The notes beneath the pieces were generated by a model. The model was given only the letters and a program-made list of their open reading frames with translations, was not told where the DNA came from and did not search any database. Positions 1-6,763 of a stretch of 38,966 nt of DNA are shown in pieces (the stretch's first letter is position 1; the number at the start of each line of letters is the position of its first letter). The position numbers and the translations under genes are program-made. Origin of the DNA: an uncultured Armatimonadota bacterium. Its GTDB lineage: Bacteria; Armatimonadota; Fimbriimonadia; Fimbriimonadales; Fimbriimonadaceae. The stretch covers positions 1 to 38,966 of the forward strand of contig CAIYMO010000048.1 of NCBI GenBank assembly GCA_903927345.1, in the 5' to 3' direction.

Positions 1-186
1 ATCGACGGTATTGGACCGGTTTATCAGCAGAAGTTGTATGAGGCCGGGATCAAGACCTTTGCCCAGCTTGCGGCTGCTTCACCTAGCCGGATTACGGAAG
101 TGATTGAGCCACAGAACTGGCAGCACATTGACGTCATGAAGTGGCGAAGAGAAGCAGCGCTTTATGCGGCAGGTGAGAAGTCGTGA
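1..186 (+). CDS. C-terminal end of a helix-hairpin-helix protein (partial)
   Basis: The frame is open from the first base to the TGA at 184-186, giving 61 residues; the N-terminus lies outside the window. The segment IDGIGPVYQQKLYEAGIKTF is the glycine-rich hairpin of a helix-hairpin-helix fold, followed by a second helix-turn (FAQLAAASPSRITEVI). This resembles the small HhH modules, DUF4332-like, found at the C-terminus of diverse bacterial proteins, where they bind DNA non-specifically or mediate protein contacts. The parent protein cannot be identified. The stop codon overlaps the GTG start of the next gene (GTGA), so the two are probably translationally coupled. Confidence 0.75.
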   Translation: MDGIGPVYQQKLYEAGIKTFAQLAAASPSRITEVIEPQNWQHIDVMKWRREAALYAAGEKS

Positions 187-1247
187 CCGTCAATCCTAAG
201 CACCTCAAGTTGATTGCCGGCTTTGCGCTTCTGGGTGGTGCACTTGTTGTTGGTATGGGTCCTTCTACCGAGGCTCCAAAGGTATCGAAAGTTCGAGCAG
301 GCGCTAAGACCCCTGAAACGGTCGGTCTTCTTGCAATGACTCACCCCGAGGATTCTGAAAAGCTTGCGGAAGGCTCCTATGTCTTCGAAGGTCAGATCGG
401 CAAGGGTAGCAAGGTTAAAGTTTTGTTTGATGATCGTGATCCGGTGAATATGGAAGCCGATGCCGACGGTGCTTACCGATTTGAGGCCAAGAAGGTAACT
501 GCCGGTGAGCATAAGATTGAAGTTTTGGTCACCGAAAAGGGCGCAAAGCCAGTCAAAGAAGAACTCGCATTCACGGTTCAGAAAGGAGCACAGAAGAGTA
601 GCAAGCCCAAGGCAACTGAGAAGCACTCAGATACCAAAAAGCATTCGGATGTCGTTGCGAAGCATGACAAGGACGAAGAGCTACCAGTTGAGCTTCTTCC
701 CAATGACGATGGCTCCGACGTGGTGTACACCAAGAATCCTGGTCTTGGAACCGATGACATCGCTAAGAAGGACGAGGTGGTGGCAGCCGAGGCTCACGCT
801 AAACCGGCAGCAAAGGGAGACGCACACGGGAAGGCAGGAGGGCATGCCAAGGCTGATACTCACGCCAAACCAGGCACTCATGCTAAAGGTGACACGCACT
901 CAAAGGCTGACGCACATGCCAAGCCAGATACTCATGCGAAGACAGATGCACACGGAAAGCCTGCTGGTAAGAAAGTAGCCCCGAAGAAGCCCACTTCTAA
1001 GTTTGTGATTAGCTCGCACAGCAATTTCAACGTCGTGCCTCACGGAGTCGTCAAAGTCGGGGGCAAGGGCACTCCGGGCGACAAGATCATGCTTTTGGTT
1101 GATGGAAAGCCATCGATGCGTGGAACAGTCAAACCAAATGGGCGATGGTCGTTCCCGGTGAAGGTTTCTAATGCAGGTTTCCGAAAGATCACCGCGCAGA
1201 ACCTGAAGACCAGACAGCAGGTTTGGGTCAAGCTCAAGATTAAGTAG
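183..1247 (+). CDS. membrane-anchored protein with two Ig-like domains and a His/Ala/Lys-rich linker
   Basis: 354 residues from a GTG that overlaps the upstream stop (GTGA). A hydrophobic segment at about residues 10-26 is an uncleaved signal anchor or signal peptide, so the bulk is probably outside the cytoplasm. Residues about 50-130 look like a beta-sandwich Ig-like domain (GQIGKGSKVKVLFDD, then a DADGAYRF turn). Residues about 200-268 are a low-complexity linker built from HAK/THAK/DAHGK units, very rich in His, Ala and Lys. Residues about 270-354 are a second Ig-like domain (GKGTPGDKIMLLVDGK, then KPNGRWSFPVKV). No catalytic motif is visible. A periplasmic structural or cell-wall-associated role is possible; the charged linker could bind wall polymers or metal. 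This is inference only. A strong terminator follows the gene. Confidence 0.8.
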   Translation: MTVNPKHLKLIAGFALLGGALVVGMGPSTEAPKVSKVRAGAKTPETVGLLAMTHPEDSEKLAEGSYVFEGQIGKGSKVKVLFDDRDPVNMEADADGAYRFEAKKVTAGEHKIEVLVTEKGAKPVKEELAFTVQKGAQKSSKPKATEKHSDTKKHSDVVAKHDKDEELPVELLPNDDGSDVVYTKNPGLGTDDIAKKDEVVAAEAHAKPAAKGDAHGKAGGHAKADTHAKPGTHAKGDTHSKADAHAKPDTHAKTDAHGKPAGKKVAPKKPTSKFVISSHSNFNVVPHGVVKVGGKGTPGDKIMLLVDGKPSMRGTVKPNGRWSFPVKVSNAGFRKITAQNLKTRQQVWVKLKIK

Positions 1248-1261
1248 AAACTCAGAACTAT

Positions 1262-1290
1262 AAAGCCCCTCGGAACCCGGGGGGCTTTTT
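1262..1290 (+). terminator. intrinsic terminator after the HAK-linker gene
   Basis: AAAGCCCC at 1262-1269 pairs with GGGGCTTT at 1281-1288, with extra pairing inside the loop, and runs into TTTTT. It lies 14 bases after the stop and 16 bases before the next -10-like element. Confidence 0.87.
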
Positions 1291-1305
1291 GTGTTTAGGG
1301 GTCGG

Positions 1306-1311
1306 TAAACT
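1306..1311 (+). promoter_or_regulatory. -10-like element of a leaderless promoter (acyl-CoA dehydrogenase)
   Basis: TAAACT followed by 6 bases and then ATG at 1318. There is no Shine-Dalgarno sequence and no clear -35. This geometry puts the transcription start at or next to the start codon. Confidence 0.55.
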
Positions 1312-1317
1312 CGCATC

Positions 1318-2508
1318 ATGGATTTTGCCCTGACGCAAGAGCACGAGCTGATTCGTGAAATGGCCTACAAGTTCGGACAGAACGAAGTTCTTCCGGGTCT
1401 CGCTGAGCGTGATCGTGAACACCGGAGCGACGCTTCAATGCTTGAAAAAATGGCGGAAGGCGGAATTATGGGAATCTCGATTCCTGCGAAGTATGGCGGA
1501 TCCGACACGGACTACATCTCCCTCGGAATTGTGTGTGAGGAACTTGAGCGAGCAGATTCGACGGCTCGGGTTGTGATGTCGGTTCACAGCGGTCTTCACT
1601 CTTTGACGTTGCTTCAGTGGGGAACAGAGGAGCAGCGCAATCGATGGCTCCCAGATTTGGCGAAAGGGAATCGATGGGGAGCTTTTGGTCTAACGGAACC
1701 CAATGCGGGATCTGATGCCGCAAACCTTCGGACGACAGCGACACGTGATGGCGACTCCTACATTCTCAATGGAGAGAAAACGTGGATTTCGTTGGCGGAC
1801 TACGCCCATCAGTTCTTGGTCATTACTCGGTTGACGAACACTGACGCGAAGGCCCCTTATGCAGCTTTTATCGTAGATCGAAACACGCCTGGATTTTCCT
1901 CGAAGGCTCTTAAGGGCAAGCTCGGGGTTCGGGCAGGGAACACGGGGCAGATCTTCTTCGACAACATGCGGATCGACAAGTCGTGCATGCTTGGTGAAGA
2001 GGGTGATGGATTCAAGGTTGCGATGTCGGCGCTCGATCACGGTCGCTATACCGTCGCCGCTGGAGCAGTCGGAATCATCACCGCTTGCCTCGACGCATCT
2101 ACGAAGTACGCCAATGAGCGAGCCGTCGGCGGCGAGGTTATTGGCAAGAAGCAGTTAGTTCAGCAGATGATCGCTTCGATGGTTCGGGGTCGCGATGTTG
2201 GACGGTTGTTGTACTACCAAGTTGGCTGGATGAAGAACAACGGCATCCGGCATACGCGGGAGTGTTCGATGGCAAAGTGGGTCAACTGCGAAGCTGCTTT
2301 TGATTCTGCGAACAAGGCCGTCGAGATCCACGGTGCATACGGATTCTCCGATGAGTTCCCGGTTGAGCGCTACTTCCGCAACTCACGCGGAGCGATGATC
2401 TACGAGGGCACTCACGAGATTCACACCTTGATGCAGGCGGAGTACGAGCTTGGCTATCGGGCAGACAAGCCGATTGCTAAGGTGCTTCCGACTTGGCCAG
2501 TCAAGTGA
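1318..2508 (+). CDS. acyl-CoA dehydrogenase family protein (glutaryl-CoA dehydrogenase-like)
   Basis: 396 residues, the normal length for this flavoprotein family. It oxidises an acyl-CoA to the 2-enoyl-CoA with FAD and passes electrons to ETF in the cytoplasm. Family signatures are AFGLTEPNAGSDAANL at about residues 122-137, the NGEKTWIS segment, and the C-terminal GAYGFSDEFPVERYFRNSR. The expected catalytic base is Glu363 in IYEGTHEIH. That EGTHEIH form and Arg84 in the ARVVMSVHSGL segment resemble glutaryl-CoA dehydrogenase more than short-chain acyl-CoA dehydrogenases, but substrate cannot be fixed by eye. No other beta-oxidation or lysine-degradation gene is adjacent, so it appears to be a single-gene unit, transcribed from its own leaderless-type promoter. 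Confidence 0.93.
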   Translation: MDFALTQEHELIREMAYKFGQNEVLPGLAERDREHRSDASMLEKMAEGGIMGISIPAKYGGSDTDYISLGIVCEELERADSTARVVMSVHSGLHSLTLLQWGTEEQRNRWLPDLAKGNRWGAFGLTEPNAGSDAANLRTTATRDGDSYILNGEKTWISLADYAHQFLVITRLTNTDAKAPYAAFIVDRNTPGFSSKALKGKLGVRAGNTGQIFFDNMRIDKSCMLGEEGDGFKVAMSALDHGRYTVAAGAVGIITACLDASTKYANERAVGGEVIGKKQLVQQMIASMVRGRDVGRLLYYQVGWMKNNGIRHTRECSMAKWVNCEAAFDSANKAVEIHGAYGFSDEFPVERYFRNSRGAMIYEGTHEIHTLMQAEYELGYRADKPIAKVLPTWPVK

Positions 2509-2554
2509 TTTTTTTGTCCCTTGCATGGATTTATTTAGACAAGGGACCGTTTCA

Positions 2555-3070
2555 CTACTCGACTAGGTGAGCGATTCGCTCTAGTCCACGGTCGAAGGAT
2601 GTTGCGATCATTTTTTCGGAGTTCATAAGGACTCCGAAAAACTTTGCGATGAAGTTGTTTGTGCCCGCCATGATCCAGGTGAGCTTGACCCCTTCGGAGT
2701 TTGATTCAAGTTTGAAATCTGCTCTGGAAGAGGACTTCATGGGGCGCTCAAACTCGAGGGCGACATCGACTGCTTCGTTTGGTGCGGAGCGGAGGATCGT
2801 GCATGACCCGGCTCCAGTCTTTTTCCCGTCCCATCGGTAGTACCCACCTTCTCCGGTGGTGTTCTCCCCGTGGGTGAGCTTTGCGGTTGGCTCCATCTCA
2901 ATCCAAGGAGACCACTTTTCCCAGTTCCGGAACTCGTTGACCTGCTCGAAAACCGCTTCGGGCGATGCTTTGATCACGCGTGATCGCTCGTAGCGGAAAT
3001 CATTTGGGCGTGACTGTACATAGATCAGAAAAAGAACGAGAACGAGGACTAGGATTTGCAAGATGAGCAT
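2555..3070 (-). CDS. SRPBCC-family protein with N-terminal membrane anchor
   Basis: 171 residues. Residues 1-18 are a continuous hydrophobic helix (MLILQILVLVLVLFLIYV), followed by a START/polyketide-cyclase-like domain. That domain shows the typical opening strand RSRVIKASPEAVFEQV, the NEFRNWEKWSPW segment and a long C-terminal helix with SFDRGLERIAHLVE. SRPBCC proteins bind hydrophobic ligands in a helix-grip cavity; the ligand here is unknown. The gene follows the cupin gene on the same strand after 36 bases but has its own TAAGAT hexamer 8 bases before its ATG, so it may be transcribed separately. It converges on the acyl-CoA dehydrogenase gene. Confidence 0.8.
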   Translation of the reverse strand: MLILQILVLVLVLFLIYVQSRPNDFRYERSRVIKASPEAVFEQVNEFRNWEKWSPWIEMEPTAKLTHGENTTGEGGYYRWDGKKTGAGSCTILRSAPNEAVDVALEFERPMKSSSRADFKLESNSEGVKLTWIMAGTNNFIAKFFGVLMNSEKMIATSFDRGLERIAHLVE

Positions 3071-3078
3071 GGTGCGTT

Positions 3079-3084
3079 ATCTTA
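3079..3084 (-). promoter_or_regulatory. -10-like element of a leaderless promoter (SRPBCC gene)
   Basis: On the minus strand TAAGAT is followed by 8 bases and the ATG at 3070-3068. No Shine-Dalgarno sequence is present. Confidence 0.4.
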
Positions 3085-3106
3085 ACAGATACTTGCCGGC
3101 GGCGTT

Positions 3107-3460
3107 CTAAGTTCCGGTTGTGTTCTTCAGCTCGACGGAGATCAGATGAATTGGACAGTCTCCGACATTTTCGAGGGTGTGGGGCGGTAGCGGAGCTTGC
3201 CAGGTGGTTGCTCCTGGTTCAACTGAGACGCCTGCTTTGCAAGAATCGAAAAGAATTTCTCCGTTGTCGTCGCGGCGGATGCAGTCGGACCAACTGAAGA
3301 AGTAGTTCGTCGATGGGTTTTGGTGAGTGTGGACCGGAACCGTTTCGCCGGGATTGATTTTGGTTTCTAAGACCCGAACGTAGTCATTTTCCATGAGAAG
3401 TTTATGATGATCTGGCGCTGCAATCAGGGCGTCGAGCTCGGCTGGCCATTCGGAAGACAT
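3107..3460 (-). CDS. small cupin-domain protein
   Basis: 117 residues forming one cupin barrel. Motif 1 is GETVPVHTHQNPST, with two His that can bind a metal. Motif 2 is PGATTWQAPLPPHTLENVGD, ending in a further His. Single-domain cupins of this size include metal-dependent dioxygenases, isomerases and sensor-like proteins; nothing here selects one function. No signal peptide is seen, so the protein is probably cytoplasmic. It is divergent from the M14 peptidase gene with only 30 bases between the start codons. Its -10-like TAAACT ends 7 bases before ATG. Confidence 0.8.
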   Translation of the reverse strand: MSSEWPAELDALIAAPDHHKLLMENDYVRVLETKINPGETVPVHTHQNPSTNYFFSWSDCIRRDDNGEILFDSCKAGVSVEPGATTWQAPLPPHTLENVGDCPIHLISVELKNTTGT

Positions 3461-3466
3461 GCCCGG

Positions 3467-3473
3467 TAGTTTA
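3467..3473. promoter_or_regulatory. overlapping divergent -10-like elements (cupin / M14 peptidase)
   Basis: On the minus strand TAAACT (3473-3468) stands 7 bases before the cupin ATG. The same bases read TAGTTT (3467-3472) on the plus strand, 18 bases before the peptidase ATG at 3491. One near-symmetric element could drive both genes. The minus-strand half is the better supported. Confidence 0.45.
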
Positions 3474-3490
3474 GCGGGTAAAAGAGACGT

Positions 3491-5050
3491 ATGGGTTTGA
3501 TTCCGCTGTTATTGATGTCCGGTTTGTTTGACGACCAACTGTTGTCGAAAGCAGAGAAGACGAAGTTTGCTGAGACATCGACCTATGAAGATGTCGTCGG
3601 ATTCTGTAAGGCTTTGACCACGAAGTATCCCAAAGTCTCTCGGCTGGGTTATAGCGGCACTTCGGCGAAGGGACGCCAAATACCCATGGTGACAATTTCG
3701 GAGCCAATGGTCAGCAGCGCCCAAGAGGCGGCGAAGTCTGGGAAGCTGATTATTTACGTTCAGGCAAATATCCATGCGGGCGAAGTTGAAGGAAAGGAAG
3801 CAGCTCAGCACTTGATGCGGGAGTGGGTGAAGGATCGTGGGCTGCTGAAGAAGGCGATTTTTATTGTGCAGCCCATTTATAACTGCGATGGAAATGAGGA
3901 ATTTGCGCCTCAGGCGAAGAACCGTCCAGGACAAAACGGTCCTGAGATCGTGGGTCAGCGCGCGAATGGTCAGGGGTATGACCTCAACCGAGATTGCACC
4001 AAGGCGGAAACGCCGGAGATGCAGGGTGCACTGCGAAACATCTACTCTTGGAATCCGGATGTAGTGTTCGACCTCCACACGACGGATGGAACCCGCCACG
4101 GCTACCCGATGACTTACGGTGGTCCAGGGAATCCTAATGCTCATCCTGATCTTTTGAGCTATGCGTTTTCCGAGTTCTTCCCGGCGGTTCGCCAGGAGGC
4201 TCGGAAGAAGTATAAGTTGGAGCTGCAGGATTACGGGAATGGGTTCTTTGAGAATGGGAAGTGGCGATTTGAAACGTTTGCGGCTGATGCTCGATATGTG
4301 ACGAATTACGCGGGACTTCGAGGCGCTCTGCCGATTCTCAGCGAGGCCATGGTTTATGAGCCGTTTGACATTCGTGTTCGGGACACTGAGCGGTTTGTGA
4401 AGCTTTGTGTTTCTAAGGTTGTCAAGGATGCCAAGAAGGTTAAGGCTTTCCATGCCGCATCGGAAGCGTCAATCGTGGGTGCGAAGCTCGCGACTAGGTT
4501 CCAAATGACTTCGCGGGGTGAGGAAGATGTTCTTCTTGAGAAGGGTTTGAGTGCCGGAAGCCGCAATAAGGGACCGATCCGGGATATTGAGGCGATCAAG
4601 ATGCCGATGTTTGATCGGTTTACTGGATCTGCATTTGCTGAGGTGCCTTTCGGCTATGTTATTCCCGACTCGGAGCCTAAGCTGATTGAGCTACTGAAAC
4701 TCCATGGGCTCAAGCTCGAGGTTATTGAGGGATTGGATCAGGAAGCTCCTAAGGAGAATCCGCTGCAGGCGTTTCGGATTTCGAAGAGAACTGAGGCGAG
4801 AACCGCTTTTCAGGGTCATAAACTCGTGAGTCTTGAGGGTCAATGGAAGACCTGGAATCGCCCGATTCAAGGCATTCTGGTTCGTTGCGATCAGCCGTTG
4901 GCGCGGGTTGCGTTTGAGCTTTTGGAACCGACTACGCTTGATGGAACGACGGCGTGGGGAACGATTCAGGACTCATTCACCGAGGACACCTGGCACCCAG
5001 TGGCCCGAGTAATCCGACCAGTTAAGCTGAAGACTCGTCCGTTGCCCTAG
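3491..5050 (+). CDS. M14-family zinc carboxypeptidase-like protein
   Basis: 519 residues. The zinc site of M14 peptidases is visible: His95 and Glu98 in NIHAGEVEG, and His196 in VFDLHTTDG. The substrate-binding Asn-Arg pair is Asn166-Arg167 in GYDLNRD. A candidate catalytic Glu is Glu285 or Glu290 in LSEAMVYEPF. The domain spans roughly residues 30-300, and the remaining 200 residues are a C-terminal extension of unknown role. The N-terminus (MGLIPLLLMSG) is hydrophobic but short, so export is uncertain. A start further downstream would lose the hydrophobic stretch. Family members trim peptides or peptidoglycan; the substrate is not predictable. The gene is a single unit, divergent from the cupin gene. 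Confidence 0.85.
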   Translation: MGLIPLLLMSGLFDDQLLSKAEKTKFAETSTYEDVVGFCKALTTKYPKVSRLGYSGTSAKGRQIPMVTISEPMVSSAQEAAKSGKLIIYVQANIHAGEVEGKEAAQHLMREWVKDRGLLKKAIFIVQPIYNCDGNEEFAPQAKNRPGQNGPEIVGQRANGQGYDLNRDCTKAETPEMQGALRNIYSWNPDVVFDLHTTDGTRHGYPMTYGGPGNPNAHPDLLSYAFSEFFPAVRQEARKKYKLELQDYGNGFFENGKWRFETFAADARYVTNYAGLRGALPILSEAMVYEPFDIRVRDTERFVKLCVSKVVKDAKKVKAFHAASEASIVGAKLATRFQMTSRGEEDVLLEKGLSAGSRNKGPIRDIEAIKMPMFDRFTGSAFAEVPFGYVIPDSEPKLIELLKLHGLKLEVIEGLDQEAPKENPLQAFRISKRTEARTAFQGHKLVSLEGQWKTWNRPIQGILVRCDQPLARVAFELLEPTTLDGTTAWGTIQDSFTEDTWHPVARVIRPVKLKTRPLP

Positions 5051-5060
5051 GGCTTGACGA

Positions 5061-5066
5061 TACACT
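5061..5066 (+). promoter_or_regulatory. -10-like element of a leaderless promoter (cyclophilin lipoprotein)
   Basis: TACACT followed by 7 bases and ATG at 5074, with no Shine-Dalgarno sequence. Confidence 0.45.
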
Positions 5067-5073
5067 GATATTC

Positions 5074-6378
5074 ATGCGCACTCGCGTTTTGTTCCTTGTT
5101 GCATCTGTAGCCACGTTCGTCTCTGGCTGTGGCGGCGGCGGTGGCGGGTCTACGACTTCGACGTTTCGCGGGATTTCGATTAACCCATCTTCGATTAGTC
5201 TAAAGCCGAGTGAGTCTGTTCAGCTGACTGCGGTGGTTGATGGCGGAACTCAGGCTGTGTCTTGGAGCTTGCCTGATGCGACGAGTGGTTCGTCTGCTCA
5301 AGGCTCATTTGTCGAGCCAGGAAAGTATAAGGCTCCGGTTGCATCGGGGAATTATCGCGTACGGGCGACTCTCGTGGGGGATGCGACCAAGTATGCGGAT
5401 GCGACAGCGAATGTCGATTCTGGCTATGTTGTAACCATTAGTTCCTCGGGCACCGCAAATGTTGCTTTCGGAGGAACGAAGACCTTTACTGCGACGGTAA
5501 GCGGAGCAAGCTCTAATGAGGTCGTGTGGTCAGCAACGGTCGGTTCAATCACCTCCGGCGGATTGTATACCGCCCCAGAAAGTAACGCTGTGACGAGCGC
5601 GGTTATCACCGCGACAAGTTCAGTGGATCCCGGAAAGAAGAAGACGTTTAATGTGAATATGGTTCCAGCGATTGAAATCGAGAATGCCAGCGCCACTCGT
5701 TACGCAGTTCCGCAGTCAAGGTTTACGTTTAAGGCCATCGTTGCGGGATCGCCGGCGACCAGCGGAGTGAATTGGACAGCCAGTTCGGGAACGATCACTT
5801 CTGCTGGGGTGTGGACTGCTGATAGCAGCACGTTGGGTGACGTGACGATTACGGCGACTCTCGCGAGCGATTCCACGAAGAGCGTTTCTTCGACGGTGAG
5901 CGTTCAGAGTAACTTGAACGTGAGATTCAAGTTCAGCACCGCCGGAGATATCGTTCTTGGGTTGCGACCGGATAAGGCGCCTCGTCACTGTGCGAATCTG
6001 GTTTCGTTGGTTAACGAGAAGTTTTACGACGGGATTAAGCTCCACCGAAGAGAAGAGAACTTTGTTGTTCAGTGGGGCGATCCTCTGACGAAGACCCTTC
6101 CGTTAACCGACTCCAGCATCGGAACAGGTGGTCCCGGCTATACGATTAACTTCGAAGCCAACGATCTGAAGCACCTGAAGTACGCGCTTGGGATGGCTCG
6201 CTCTTCAAGCCTGGATTCGGCGGGTAGCCAGATCTACCTCTGTCTTGCCGATCTGCCGTCGTTGGATACCAACTACGTTGTGTTTGGTAGTGTGCTCAGT
6301 GGGCAAACTGCTGTCGATGGAATCCAGAAGGGTGATACGATCCAGAGTGCTACGGTCGAGCTGGTTCCGGCGCCTTAG
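5074..6378 (+). CDS. lipoprotein: Ig-like repeats fused to a cyclophilin-type peptidyl-prolyl isomerase
   Basis: 434 residues. A lipoprotein signal peptide ends in VSGC, with the lipidated Cys at 19, followed by a glycine linker. Three Ig-like (Big-type) domains lie at about residues 34-112, 117-204 and 205-282. The second and third contain the recurring VVWSATVGSITSGGLYTAP / VNWTASSGTITSAGVWTA pattern. Residues about 283-434 are a cyclophilin domain with the active-site string HRREENFVVQWGDP, matching the Arg-Phe-Gln pattern of active cyclophilins, and the LDTNYVVFGSV closing strand. The predicted job is proline isomerisation during folding of exported proteins, tethered to a membrane surface by the Ig stalk. 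The last 29 bases overlap the convergent lipoprotein gene. Confidence 0.9.
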   Translation: MRTRVLFLVASVATFVSGCGGGGGGSTTSTFRGISINPSSISLKPSESVQLTAVVDGGTQAVSWSLPDATSGSSAQGSFVEPGKYKAPVASGNYRVRATLVGDATKYADATANVDSGYVVTISSSGTANVAFGGTKTFTATVSGASSNEVVWSATVGSITSGGLYTAPESNAVTSAVITATSSVDPGKKKTFNVNMVPAIEIENASATRYAVPQSRFTFKAIVAGSPATSGVNWTASSGTITSAGVWTADSSTLGDVTITATLASDSTKSVSSTVSVQSNLNVRFKFSTAGDIVLGLRPDKAPRHCANLVSLVNEKFYDGIKLHRREENFVVQWGDPLTKTLPLTDSSIGTGGPGYTINFEANDLKHLKYALGMARSSSLDSAGSQIYLCLADLPSLDTNYVVFGSVLSGQTAVDGIQKGDTIQSATVELVPAP

Positions 6379-6763
6379 GTTTTAGGATCACCGGGTCGGT
6401 TTCTCCGACAGCTCGAAAATAGATCGCGTCCGTCTTGACCTCTGCGGTGAAGGCGGACGCTTTTTGTGTGGAGTCTGGTTGGATTCCAACGGGGCGATTC
6501 ATGATCTGTAGGACATCAAATTTAATCTCCCGGTCAGTAGCAACATAGGTGCCCTCGAAGGGGATGCCTCCATCCTGGAGAAGAAATGTGCCGTTGGGTC
6601 GGAGCTCCAAGATCACTCCTGCCAGGGCTCGGGAAACTTCCTCGTTTTGAGTGCCCATGGCCTTCCAATCGCGGGAACCTTCCCATTTCCCTGTTACCTT
6701 GACGCCAGAACCGCACCCTAGTAGCAAGGCGAAAGATATACTTAGGCAGATGGCCGCCTTCAC
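6350..6763 (-). CDS. small lipoprotein, lipocalin-like fold suspected
   Basis: 137 residues from a GTG. Residues 1-17 form a lipoprotein signal peptide ending in LLGC (Cys17), which needs this start because it supplies the basic residue Lys2. The rest (GKWEGSRDW, LELRPNGTFLLQDGG, FEGTYVATDREIKFDV) has the strand pattern of small lipocalin-like domains that open with a G-x-W motif. No ligand or function can be assigned. TAGACT stands 6 bases before the GTG. The 5' end overlaps the divergent purL coding region by 14 bases, and the 3' end overlaps the cyclophilin gene by 29 bases, so the gene is wedged between two plus-strand genes. Confidence 0.72.
   Translation of the reverse strand: MKAAICLSISFALLLGCGSGVKVTGKWEGSRDWKAMGTQNEEVSRALAGVILELRPNGTFLLQDGGIPFEGTYVATDREIKFDVLQIMNRPVGIQPDSTQKASAFTAEVKTDAIYFRAVGETDPVILKPKAPEPARP
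6737..6742 (+). promoter_or_regulatory. -10-like element of a leaderless promoter (purL operon)
   Basis: TATACT followed by 7 bases and ATG at 6750. It lies inside the coding region of the divergent lipoprotein gene and supports 6750 as the purL start. Confidence 0.55.

Noticed and set aside
162-626. 154-codon minus-strand open frame near the left edge
   Set aside because: It lies opposite two plus-strand genes joined by a GTGA overlap and has no supporting features.
2516-2547. inverted repeat GTCCCTTG/CAAGGGAC between the convergent acyl-CoA dehydrogenase and SRPBCC genes
   Set aside because: The stem is only 8 bp with a 16-base loop, and the T run lies on the wrong side for either strand. 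It may be a weak structure but is not a convincing terminator.
3509-4453. 314-codon minus-strand open frame opposite the M14 peptidase
   Set aside because: Antisense shadow; the plus-strand frame carries the zinc-site motifs.
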